A stretch of 64,000 nucleotides of DNA from Alkalitalea saponilacus (GTDB lineage: Bacteria; Bacteroidota; Bacteroidia; Bacteroidales; Marinilabiliaceae). The notes under the pieces are model-generated. The model was not told the DNA's origin and did no database searches. It was given only the letters and a program-made list of their open reading frames with translations. The position numbers were made by a program, and so were the translations under genes. Positions 32,937 to 41,186 of this stretch are shown piece by piece. Position 1 is the first letter of the stretch. Each line of letters starts with the position of its first letter. Location: assembly GCF_900168165.1 (NCBI RefSeq), contig NZ_FUYV01000008.1, forward strand, positions 16,183 to 80,182. Direction: 5' to 3'.

Positions 32937-33066
32937 ATTAATTTTTTATATTTCGAACTGATCTTCTGTGGTTTTGTCCCGACTTTTCGGGATTGCCTAG
33001 CCACTCGGCCAACCAATCGTTAATTTTTTAGTACTTTGGACTGACCTTTTGTAGTTTTGTCCTGAG
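32911..33066. repeat. Tandem duplication of the tRNA-Cys 5' part plus upstream flank
   Basis: The segment 32911-32983 (tRNA bases 1 to 26 and its upstream flank) recurs, diverged, at 32993-33065 with an 82-base offset. TTGCCTAGCCACTCGGCCAA is identical in both, followed by ATTAATTTTTTA and a TTTTGTCC end. The second copy is a tRNA fragment lacking anticodon and 3' half, so not functional. The remaining part of the gap (33067-33323) shows no gene. Confidence 0.8.
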
Positions 33067-33323
33067 TTCTTGTAATAGCCTATAGAACCGTTTTGCGTGT
33101 GCAAAAATACAAAATTATTTTATAAATCAGATTTTATTCGCATCTATCTGAAAAGTTTTTTGAATTGATGAGAATGCTTTTTGTCAGATGGGCTGGATGG
33201 AACAGGTCGATTCATGCAATTCATCGAGGACATTTGCAGTTCATCCGATTTTATAATAATGCAAAAACAATAAGTTATTCTTTTGTGAATAAAACAAAAG
33301 GTTAAATTCACATTCAAATAATT

Positions 33324-35168
33324 ATGAAAACAAAAACTATTCTTTCTGCACTATTAGTTATCACTTGCTTTCTTCAAATCAAAGCTGGCGATAAAGAACT
33401 AGACCCCGATACGGAGAGGATGTATTGGAGATTTATAAAAGAGCGTTTATTTGATGGGCAAAATGCTATTGCATCAAAGTTCCAGAAAAATATTTATATA
33501 AATCTGATAACCGAATGCAGCAATGATAGTGTTATTGTGAATGATTTAATAAAAGTACTAAAAGAATTAATTCCTGACAGGGAAATTGGGTTTTGCCGCT
33601 CAATATATGATAGACCCGAGATAAATATTGCCGAAGAACTAATATTTCTGGGTATTAACAAAGCTCCGATGTTTTCCAACCGTGAATTTAGAAGTTCAAA
33701 AAACATCAATGGAAACCAAATCTTCTATGATGGTTTTAAGGGAATATATCAACCTGAAATATACATGCAAATAATCCATATTAAATTAAATGATTCGGTA
33801 ACCTTCGCAGAAAGAAAAAGATATATTGAATTTGCAGTATTGCGATCGTTATGTACCATAAAAGGAAGGCCGAAAGAAACATACACTTTTTCCCCTAATG
33901 CCATATTCAATGGGTTTGACTATGAACCATATGGTACAGAATTCTCTGAAGTTGATAAGTTCCTGATTCAAAAACTTTATTCTGAGGATTTCCATGAGCA
34001 GTTTAAAAAGTTTTTAATTGAAGATAATTCACGTAAATATTATAGAGCATTTCTTTATAAAGATCAATTTAGCTCTATTAAAACACTAATTGCCATATTA
34101 ATAACGTTATTGGTTATTGCAACATCTTATAAGACCATCCTTTTCAGGAATTACAAACACAAATTTTTTAACTACATTATTATAGCATTGTTGCTTGGAG
34201 TTACTACAGTCATAACATTTTTAGTACTTCAACATGTTGCATCAATCGGAGTGTACCGACTAAGCACAAACGCCATATTATCTGGTGCTTTGCTTATACT
34301 TTATGTTACAATGGCTTCAATTTTATACGGTGTTGAGCATTTGTTTATACGCCCAGGCATGTCCTTTAATAAAAAGACATTATTAAAAATTATTTTCTTC
34401 TTCACAATTACCAGTATTCCATCAATTATTCTAAGGAATACAGTTTCCGGTTTCAACACAGCCATGATGATTAATCTTATAACATTGGGGTTTGTTATAG
34501 CCTTAGGTCGTGGATTTTTATTATATATAAAGGAAGTAGGTGATTCCGCAATTCGCAGGAAAGATGTTGAGTTGCTAAAACTAGAGGAATTAAAGACAAA
34601 AGCTGAGATGCAATCATTAAATGCCAAAGTAAATCCTCATTTTTTATATAACTCATTAAATTCGATTGCGGGATTGGCACATAGTAACCCAGAGAAAACT
34701 GAAAAAATGGCGGTTGCACTATCCAATTTATTTAAATACAATATAGATCGCACTTCAAAACAATATAGCACTATATATGAAGAGGTGGAGATGGTAAAGG
34801 CATATCTTGAAATAGAGAAAATACGATTTACCCACCGTTTAAACTATTCAATCCATATAGATGCTGATTTAGAAAGTATAGAAATACCCAGAAATTTAAT
34901 TCTGCCATTAGTTGAAAATGCAGTAAAACATGGAGTCTCTAAAATAGAAGAGGTTGGAGAGATAAAATTATCAGTCGAAAAGTCTGATAGTGGATTTTTT
35001 ATTAATGTATTAGATAATGGCCCCGATTTTCCCGATGGATTAGTCAGAGGTTTTGGATTAAAATGCGTTCAGGACATCATACAGTTATACTATAACGGGA
35101 AAGCTGAATTTAGTTGGCAAAATGAACCCCAAAAAGTGGTTACTATTGACGTTAATTCAGCAATATAA
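33324..35168 (+). CDS. LytS-type sensor histidine kinase
   Basis: A 614-residue membrane sensor. It has a signal peptide (about 1-22), an extracytoplasmic domain of about 225 residues with no recognised fold, five or so membrane helices between about 250 and 400, then a cytoplasmic HisKA_7/His_kinase domain. The phospho-acceptor motif NPHFLYNSLNSI contains His439. The ATP-binding lid has LVENAVKHG (N-box) and DNGPD (G1-like). It ends 12 bases before the LytTR regulator gene, so the two form a two-component operon. The input signal is unknown; an uncleaved N-terminal anchor is possible. Confidence 0.92.
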   Translation: MKTKTILSALLVITCFLQIKAGDKELDPDTERMYWRFIKERLFDGQNAIASKFQKNIYINLITECSNDSVIVNDLIKVLKELIPDREIGFCRSIYDRPEINIAEELIFLGINKAPMFSNREFRSSKNINGNQIFYDGFKGIYQPEIYMQIIHIKLNDSVTFAERKRYIEFAVLRSLCTIKGRPKETYTFSPNAIFNGFDYEPYGTEFSEVDKFLIQKLYSEDFHEQFKKFLIEDNSRKYYRAFLYKDQFSSIKTLIAILITLLVIATSYKTILFRNYKHKFFNYIIIALLLGVTTVITFLVLQHVASIGVYRLSTNAILSGALLILYVTMASILYGVEHLFIRPGMSFNKKTLLKIIFFFTITSIPSIILRNTVSGFNTAMMINLITLGFVIALGRGFLLYIKEVGDSAIRRKDVELLKLEELKTKAEMQSLNAKVNPHFLYNSLNSIAGLAHSNPEKTEKMAVALSNLFKYNIDRTSKQYSTIYEEVEMVKAYLEIEKIRFTHRLNYSIHIDADLESIEIPRNLILPLVENAVKHGVSKIEEVGEIKLSVEKSDSGFFINVLDNGPDFPDGLVRGFGLKCVQDIIQLYYNGKAEFSWQNEPQKVVTIDVNSAI

Positions 35169-35180
35169 ATAAAATACTTT

Positions 35181-35948
35181 ATGGAGAAGATTTTGAAAAC
35201 CGTTATCATCGATGATGAAGAGCCTGCAAGGCAAAGATTAAAAGAACTGTTGGCTGTTTATCCAAATCATTTTGATATAATAGGAGAAGCAGAAAATGGC
35301 AAAAAGGGATTGGAAATAATCCATCGATTAAATCCGGATCTCCTGTTTCTTGATATTCAAATGCCTGGAATGAATGGCTTTGAACTAATAAAACAATTAG
35401 ATAATATCCCAATAATTGTATTTTGTTCTGCGTTTGATCACTATTCATTGGATGCGTTTGAAACCAATAGCCTTGACTATCTGTTAAAACCCGTTAGCTC
35501 AGAACGATTTTCAAAGACTGTTGATAAACTAATGCGATTTACAACCAAAGTGGATCACAAAGGATTGATGGATCTTATAAAAAAGTTTGAAGAACAAATA
35601 AAGCAACCTGAAATAACGTCAATAACAATAAAAAAAGGAAACAAGCTATTATTCGTGAAACTTGAAGATATTTCCTATTTCAAAGCAGAAGATAAATATG
35701 TAAAAATTCAAACAGTTCAGGGTAAAGATCATATTACAGAAAAGCCATTAAAAGAATTGGCAGAAAAGCTGCCAAACTCATTCATTCGGATACATCGGTC
35801 CATAATAGTCAATAAAAAATCAGTTAGAGAATTACAAAATTACTTTAACTGCAAATATGTGTTTATCATGAATGACAAGTTGAGAACAAAGCTATACTCC
35901 GGAAGAAGTTTTCAGACCCAGATAAAAAAGTGGGTTGATTTGAGCTAA
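35181..35948 (+). CDS. LytTR-family response regulator
   Basis: A 255-residue regulator with an N-terminal receiver domain (phospho-acceptor Asp58 in LLFLDIQMPG, acidic pair DDEE near 11-14, Lys in YLLKPV) and a C-terminal LytTR DNA-binding domain (about 150-250, with FKAEDKYVKIQT and FIRIHRSIIVNKKSV). It is the partner of the sensor kinase immediately upstream. LytTR proteins bind direct repeats, none of which was recognised nearby. Targets are not deducible. Confidence 0.94.
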   Translation: MEKILKTVIIDDEEPARQRLKELLAVYPNHFDIIGEAENGKKGLEIIHRLNPDLLFLDIQMPGMNGFELIKQLDNIPIIVFCSAFDHYSLDAFETNSLDYLLKPVSSERFSKTVDKLMRFTTKVDHKGLMDLIKKFEEQIKQPEITSITIKKGNKLLFVKLEDISYFKAEDKYVKIQTVQGKDHITEKPLKELAEKLPNSFIRIHRSIIVNKKSVRELQNYFNCKYVFIMNDKLRTKLYSGRSFQTQIKKWVDLS

Positions 35949-36143
35949 GGTGCAACATCATTTTATTGAAATATTTGCAAATGAAACGAGTTCCGGCATG
36001 TGAAACCAATAAAAGATTGGTATATTTAAATAGTATTAAGTAGTGTTTTGCTGGAAGTTGTTTAGCAATTTGCCACCCCTTTTCCAATTGTTGAAGGTAG
36101 TTTTACAAGTATACCTGGACAAGACGAAATAAAAAACCATTTC

Positions 36144-36875
36144 ATGTGTTATAACATTGCATTTCTTCAAAAACGGCTGGAAAACTATGTGAAACGTTAT
36201 GAACCGATCCTGCCGCACGATTTACCCAGTAGCAAATTGGTTAAGAAAGACTTGCCGGTGTACTATTTCGTAAGCGGTTTTGAGCATCCTGTTTTGCCTG
36301 TGATAGCAAACGATGGTTTGTATTTCAGCCAATGGGGATTAATTCCCCATTGGGTAAAAGATGAAAATAAAATTCCGGAGATCATGAAAATGACTTTAAA
36401 TGCCAAAAGTGAAACGGCATTTGAAAAGCCATCTTTTAAAAAAGCCATAAACTCACAAAGATGCCTGTTGGGAATTGATGGTTTTTACGAATGGAAAACC
36501 ATCAATAAAATGAAGTACCCCTATTACATCTACCCATCAAATCAGGATCTGTTCTCACTGGGGTGTCTCTATGATATTTACATACAACCCAATGGCACGA
36601 CAATTCATTCATTCAGTATTCTTACCACCGCAGCTAATCCCATGATGGAAGATATTCATAACACCAGGAAACGCATGCCGCTTATAATTTCGCGGGATGA
36701 TGAAAAGAATTGGGTAAAACCGGATTTAGCAACAGAGGAGATAAATCAAATAATGAGGCCATTTCCCGAATCCGGGATGCAGGCGCATCCGGTTTCAACG
36801 CGTTTAAATAGCCCGACTGGAAATAGAAACACCCCTGATGCCATGAACCCTATAAATCATTCACTCCTGTTTTAA
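36144..36875 (+). CDS. SRAP-domain protein (HMCES/YedK family)
   Basis: SRAP proteins form a covalent thiazolidine crosslink to abasic sites in single-stranded DNA through the cysteine at position 2, protecting the lesion. The 243-residue protein starts MCYNIAF, so Cys2 is present once the initiator Met is removed. Other family landmarks are LNAKSETAFEKPSFK with the conserved Asn and Glu, RCLLGIDGFYEW, and the TTAANPMMEDIHNTRKRMPLI segment carrying the active-site His. Length is normal. The function is established for the family. The start is fixed by the requirement for Cys2. A TATATTTA at 36021-36028 is one mismatch from the -7 consensus, and is too weak to call. Confidence 0.94.
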   Translation: MCYNIAFLQKRLENYVKRYEPILPHDLPSSKLVKKDLPVYYFVSGFEHPVLPVIANDGLYFSQWGLIPHWVKDENKIPEIMKMTLNAKSETAFEKPSFKKAINSQRCLLGIDGFYEWKTINKMKYPYYIYPSNQDLFSLGCLYDIYIQPNGTTIHSFSILTTAANPMMEDIHNTRKRMPLIISRDDEKNWVKPDLATEEINQIMRPFPESGMQAHPVSTRLNSPTGNRNTPDAMNPINHSLLF

Positions 36876-36904
36876 AATTTAAGAACCGTTCTTATCAAAA
36901 ACAG

Positions 36905-36912
36905 TATATTTG
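36905..36912 (+). promoter_or_regulatory. Bacteroidota -7 promoter element for the radical SAM gene
   Basis: TATATTTG, an exact TAnnTTTG match, lies 13 bases before the ATG at 36926. Transcription would begin about 7 bases downstream, giving a nearly leaderless message, which is common in this phylum. Confidence 0.55.
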
Positions 36913-36925
36913 CACAAAAAGTATC

Positions 36926-37705
36926 ATGCCTACCTTCCTTTTTGATGATATTATATTTGGACCTGTAAAAAGTCGCCGATTAGGGGTTTCGTTAGGAATA
37001 AACTTATTGCCGGGAAACCGGAAAGTGTGCTCGTTTGATTGCATATATTGTGAATGCGGATTCAATCCGGGAAAAGATGCTCCTTCTTCAACCCTGCCTT
37101 CACGGGATGAGGTGTACGATGATCTGGAAGTTCAATTAAAGAACATGATTGCTAAAGACAACCCACCGGATGTTATCACATTCGCCGGAAACGGAGAGCC
37201 AACTTTGCACCCTCATTTCCCCGGAATAATCGATGACACCATTCTGCTTAGGGACAGATATTGTCCCGATGCCAGAATTGCCGTCTTATCCAATGCAACC
37301 AGGATTCACTCCCCGGCTGTTTTTAATGCCCTGTTAAAGATTGATGACAACATACAAAAACTGGATTCAGCCAATTACGATACAATCAGATTGCTTGACC
37401 GGCCACAGGGACGCTTCGACTTGGAAGAAACGGTAAAGAACCTGAAAAAATTCAACGGACATGTAGTCATTCAGACTCTGTTTGTAAAAGGAACATTCAA
37501 TGGTACAGCCATTGATAACAGCACCGATGAAGAGGTTTACCCATGGATTAATCTATTAAAATTCATTGCACCGTCGGAAGTCATGGTTTACACCATTGCT
37601 CGCGACACGCCGGTGAACACCCTTGAGAAAGTCCCGTTAAGCAGACTAAAAGAGATTGCTGATATGGTTAGAGCAGCCGGCTTTAAAGCAAAAGTTTCCG
37701 AATAA
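36926..37705 (+). CDS. Radical SAM protein, MoaA/wybutosine-synthesis-like (COG0731 type)
   Basis: A 259-residue radical SAM enzyme with the cluster-binding motif CSFDCIYC (Cys35, Cys39, Cys42) preceded by GPVKSRRLGVSLGINLLP, a block typical of the COG0731 group, and TFAGNGEPTLHP (the GEPTL motif). The family uses a [4Fe-4S] cluster and S-adenosylmethionine; the bacterial members are uncharacterised. It is followed after 11 bases by a glycosyltransferase gene, likely on the same transcript. The specific substrate cannot be predicted. Confidence 0.88.
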   Translation: MPTFLFDDIIFGPVKSRRLGVSLGINLLPGNRKVCSFDCIYCECGFNPGKDAPSSTLPSRDEVYDDLEVQLKNMIAKDNPPDVITFAGNGEPTLHPHFPGIIDDTILLRDRYCPDARIAVLSNATRIHSPAVFNALLKIDDNIQKLDSANYDTIRLLDRPQGRFDLEETVKNLKKFNGHVVIQTLFVKGTFNGTAIDNSTDEEVYPWINLLKFIAPSEVMVYTIARDTPVNTLEKVPLSRLKEIADMVRAAGFKAKVSE

Positions 37706-37716
37706 TTTTCTTCCAG

Positions 37717-38823
37717 ATGAGGCAAAAGCAGGAAAAACCGGTGATAGTTTGCCCACTCAATTGGGGATTGGGACATGCCGCCCGCGACATTCCAATAATC
37801 CGGCTTCTGAAAGACGCCGGACACCGCGTTATTGTTGCCACGGATCCTAAAATAGAAAAGTTTTTAAGCCAGGAATTCCCGGATTTAGAATTTGAATATT
37901 TCCCCGGACCAAAGATCAACTATACGAAGTATGGTTGGCTGCTCATCCCAAAATTGCTTTTTCAAATCCCAACCTGGATTAAATGGTATTTTGCAGAGCT
38001 AAAAATGATTGCGGAACTGGTAAAAAAACACCACCCCAAATGCATCATTTCAGACAACCGTTATGGCGCTCGTCACAGGAGAGTGAAGAGCATCATCATT
38101 ACGCACCAGCTGATGCTTAAAATGCCGAATTGGGGTCGATTTATGGAGTATCCGGTTCACCGATTTATCAAATTTATGGTGGAGAAATTTGATGAGTGCT
38201 GGATTCCCGATAATCCCTCCGAATCATCCCTCTCCGGTGACCTCGCTTTTAAGTATCCCCTTCCAAAAACAACCAAGTTTACAGGTGCTCTTTCAGATTT
38301 CATGTTTCAGGATGATGAATTGAATCAATCAAATTTAAAAACCGATATTCTCGTCATGCTTTCCGGGCCGGAACCTCAAAAAACGATGTTGGAAATGCGA
38401 CTCTATCCATTACTAAAGAGTCTTAATATGAAAATCGCTATTCTGAGAGGCGAACCGGAATTGACAAGTCACTCAGATGATGATACTTTAAAATCGGATT
38501 CATTGATACAACGAATCAATCATTTGCCACGAAAAGAAATTAAACAACTCATAAAGGAAACTCCATACATCATAGCCAGAGCAGGCTATACATCCATCAT
38601 GGATTTGTGGTTTGTAAATAAATCAGCACTGCTGATTCCAACACCGGGCCAAACTGAACAAGTTTATCTTTCTGAGTTTAATCGGTCTCGTCATTTTGTT
38701 GTGAAACAAAATGCGATTGATGCAAAAAATATCAAAAAATATTTAAACAGCATTAACAACAACGATCAGCACTTATTCAACAGGAATAATTATCTGGAAT
38801 TTGTTCTACAATCCATTTTCTGA
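37717..38823 (+). CDS. MurG-like (GT28-type) glycosyltransferase
   Basis: A 368-residue protein with a GT-B arrangement. The N-terminal VIVCPLNWGLGHAARDIPIIR contains the Gly-rich loop with GLGHA as in MurG/GT28 enzymes, and a C-terminal segment (TPYIIARAGYTSIMDLWFVN) resembles the donor-binding RxGxxS/T block followed by TPGQTEQVYLS (the EQ motif). Members of this group in Bacteroidota are uncharacterised and not peptidoglycan MurG. It probably shares a transcript with the radical SAM gene. Confidence 0.82.
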   Translation: MRQKQEKPVIVCPLNWGLGHAARDIPIIRLLKDAGHRVIVATDPKIEKFLSQEFPDLEFEYFPGPKINYTKYGWLLIPKLLFQIPTWIKWYFAELKMIAELVKKHHPKCIISDNRYGARHRRVKSIIITHQLMLKMPNWGRFMEYPVHRFIKFMVEKFDECWIPDNPSESSLSGDLAFKYPLPKTTKFTGALSDFMFQDDELNQSNLKTDILVMLSGPEPQKTMLEMRLYPLLKSLNMKIAILRGEPELTSHSDDDTLKSDSLIQRINHLPRKEIKQLIKETPYIIARAGYTSIMDLWFVNKSALLIPTPGQTEQVYLSEFNRSRHFVVKQNAIDAKNIKKYLNSINNNDQHLFNRNNYLEFVLQSIF

Positions 38824-38843
38824 CCAACAGTCATTTGTCACAT

Positions 38844-38866
38844 ATTTTTGACCTTTGGTCAAAAAT
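38844..38866. other. Perfect 10-base-arm palindrome after the glycosyltransferase gene
   Basis: ATTTTTGACC-TTT-GGTCAAAAAT begins 21 bases past the stop codon. The stem is AT-rich and the T-run lies inside it, so it is not a textbook terminator; it may still stop transcription or be a protein-binding site. Confidence 0.4.
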
Positions 38867-38998
38867 GAGCAACCTTTCACCACAAATTACATATAAAAAG
38901 CTGATTGGGATCAAGGTGTTCAGCCTTAACCGTATTGAAACATTTTTGATTGAATATCGTAAATGTGATCAACAACCTAATATATTAAATACATTACC

Positions 38999-39469
38999 AT
39001 GTTGAATTGGATATTATTGCCTTTGGTGATAATTGTTGGTGTAAGTCTTTGGTTATACAAATATCTTCTGCCGGTAATTACCAAAAGAAAGGCACAGGCT
39101 ATTCTTTATAACATTATTTTTCCTAATGGATCCGATCAGAAAAAAGAAGTTATGAAGAGGTTTCATGAATTCACGAAACACCGGTTTTCCGATGAGCAGA
39201 TTCTGGACTATTTTATAAAAATTAAAGGGCTTCAGAGTATGAACGTTTGTAATACAACAAACTTTTGGATACGAAAATACTTGCTGAGTCCAACTGACAT
39301 TAAACTGAACTATTTTGAGCAGGTTAAGTTCTATGAACTTTTTATGAATTATCCGGGAAAATCCAGCAATAGAACATTGCAGAATTCATTCACAAATATG
39401 GATGAAGCTGGTGAAAATGGCTCGGAAATAACTATAAATAAGCCAACAAATAGTAGAATAAGCGTTTAG
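38999..39469 (+). CDS. Hypothetical protein with one N-terminal membrane segment
   Basis: A 156-residue protein I do not recognise. It has a single hydrophobic helix at about 4-24 (WILLPLVIIVGVSLWLYKYLLPV), then a basic, mostly helical cytoplasmic or periplasmic part (KRKAQAILYNIIFPNGSD, FSDEQILDYFIKIKGL), and a low-complexity Asn/Ser/Thr-rich tail (about 120-156). No cysteine pair or catalytic motif stands out. It is flanked by a MurG-like gene upstream and a convergent CHAD gene, with 12 bases between stops. Confidence 0.6.
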   Translation: MLNWILLPLVIIVGVSLWLYKYLLPVITKRKAQAILYNIIFPNGSDQKKEVMKRFHEFTKHRFSDEQILDYFIKIKGLQSMNVCNTTNFWIRKYLLSPTDIKLNYFEQVKFYELFMNYPGKSSNRTLQNSFTNMDEAGENGSEITINKPTNSRISV

Positions 39470-39481
39470 GACAGTTCTCTC

Positions 39482-40273
39482 TTAAAAAGATTGGCGGATT
39501 TCATGTTCAAATTTAATCATGGAATCCGCTATTTCATTTTTAAAACTTTTAAACTTCTTTGATTCAACTCCTGATTTTGCTTCAAATTTTTCTGTGATTT
39601 TTTTAAGATACATTAAATCATGCCATTGTCCGATCAATTGCTCTATGTGACGGTAATAAACAACTTTGCCTGACTCAGGATGCGACAACAGATCGGATTC
39701 AAACATCTGAAGCAACAGATAGTTCCGCTTTAACCATCTTCTGGCATCGTGCCACTCTTTTCCCGGTGGATGCGCTTCTATGAGGCTGCCTGCTAAAGTC
39801 GCATTTCGTTCCAAATGTTGGAAAAACATATCATTGTTTCCTTTGTATGCCTGATCCAGCAACTGGGAGAAAAAAGTGCTAAACATCTGTTCGTTTAAAA
39901 GGGAAATCTCATTGGCAACCTGGAAATATTTGTTTTTTCGTTTTTGAAGCTTTCGCATTATGTAGTCGAGAAACTCTGCAGGTGGTTTCGTTTTGATATA
40001 ATCAGAGATGGTTAACAATGCAACCTGCAGGTTCCTAACCTTACCCGAAGCTTTGTAAACAGGTTTTACCGGAAGATCAATCTGGTTGATCGCTTCTTCA
40101 GCATCATCATGGCATGAGGATTTAAGATATTCTTTTATGGCCACCAGCCTTTTCATTGCCACTCTGGAATGATGAATGTATTCAGATTCCCCTTTCCGGA
40201 CTGACATGTTGAAATTATCGAGGAAAAGAGCATACTGCTCTTTTCCTATTGCATATATTAAGTTCTTTTCCAC
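39482..40273 (-). CDS. CHAD domain-containing protein
   Basis: A 263-residue all-helical protein matching the CHAD domain: conserved basic/histidine residues in SEYIHHSRVAMKRLVAIKEYL (about 32-52), KASGKVRNLQVAL (about 75-87), and EWHDARRWLKRNYLLLQMF (about 172-190). CHAD domains bind inorganic polyphosphate in studied cases. There is no attached CYTH domain, so this is the stand-alone form. It is not adjacent to a polyphosphate kinase in this window. Confidence 0.85.
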   Translation of the reverse strand: MEKNLIYAIGKEQYALFLDNFNMSVRKGESEYIHHSRVAMKRLVAIKEYLKSSCHDDAEEAINQIDLPVKPVYKASGKVRNLQVALLTISDYIKTKPPAEFLDYIMRKLQKRKNKYFQVANEISLLNEQMFSTFFSQLLDQAYKGNNDMFFQHLERNATLAGSLIEAHPPGKEWHDARRWLKRNYLLLQMFESDLLSHPESGKVVYYRHIEQLIGQWHDLMYLKKITEKFEAKSGVESKKFKSFKNEIADSMIKFEHEIRQSF

Positions 40274-40330
40274 CTGACAGAAAATTTCTGATTCATCAAA
40301 AAATATATTGTTGATCTACTTCTCTGACTG

Positions 40331-41152
40331 CTAACGTTTGATTTCAGAGGTCAATGGGTGCCTCAATCCTTCAGCATGGGTAAAAACAGCTTTAACAGAT
40401 CCAATCAAAATTTTGGCCTCCACAACAATAGGAACCCGGTTTTTGTCATCGGTGACCCAGACTGTCATGTCTTCTCCGGCAGAAAAAATGGTTCCTTCAA
40501 CCAGCAATGGAGAAAATTTAAGACAGTTAAATCTGCGGCCATCCCTGTTTCTGGCCACCTCCTTTCCCAAGTATCTAATATACAAATTATGAATTTCTCC
40601 GTCAATGATCATGGTGATAGGAATTTTGTCGTTCTTTTTGTATTTGGAGAAATCGATGTTCCGGGCTTTGTATATCATTGACAAGATATCGAATGTACAT
40701 TCGGGCCAATCAATAAATGAAAGTTCAAAAGGGCTGTTTTCCCTGCTGATATTGGTGCGTATCGATCGGTTATCCTCATTAAAAATGTAATGATGGGATG
40801 CAGAATAGGAGCCTTCGTTTGTAATTTGCCGATACTCAAACGGAGTTAATTTCAAAGGATCCACATAAACTTCAAAGGTATCTCTAACTCTGAAGAGTCT
40901 GTCGTATCCCCGCTGTGTAACTCCGATGCTTTTCATAAAATAAGCGGGTTTTCCACGCCATTTTGCCTCATCCACAGTAAATGTGACTTTTCCGGCATTC
41001 AGCCAGATAAACTTCCAGTTGTAATAAGCATCGTAGTAAACCTTTTCACCGGGACCAAAAGCGGTGTTTTCTGTATCACAAAACCCGGTGGCTCCAAACA
41101 AAGGAACATATGCAGATAGCAGGACTACAATCAGGATTTTTTTCCAACACAT
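40331..41152 (-). CDS. DUF3108 domain-containing exported protein
   Basis: A 273-residue protein with an N-terminal signal peptide (about 1-20) and a DUF3108-type beta-rich domain (GEKVYYDAYYNWKFIWLNAGKVTF near 34-57, WPECTFDILSMIYKAR near 150-165, KNRVPIVVEAKILIGSVKAVFT near 233-255). Members are common, uncharacterised exported proteins of Bacteroidota and Proteobacteria. It is in the same orientation as, and 34 bases downstream of, the Ig-like lipoprotein gene, so they likely form an operon. Confidence 0.82.
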   Translation of the reverse strand: MCWKKILIVVLLSAYVPLFGATGFCDTENTAFGPGEKVYYDAYYNWKFIWLNAGKVTFTVDEAKWRGKPAYFMKSIGVTQRGYDRLFRVRDTFEVYVDPLKLTPFEYRQITNEGSYSASHHYIFNEDNRSIRTNISRENSPFELSFIDWPECTFDILSMIYKARNIDFSKYKKNDKIPITMIIDGEIHNLYIRYLGKEVARNRDGRRFNCLKFSPLLVEGTIFSAGEDMTVWVTDDKNRVPIVVEAKILIGSVKAVFTHAEGLRHPLTSEIKR

Positions 41153-41186
41153 ACCTCAAGTAAAAAGAGATTTTTATCACTTAACA

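Noticed and set aside
32993-33065. Second functional tRNA
   Set aside because: The copy contains only the 5' third of tRNA-Cys, without anticodon arm or 3' half.
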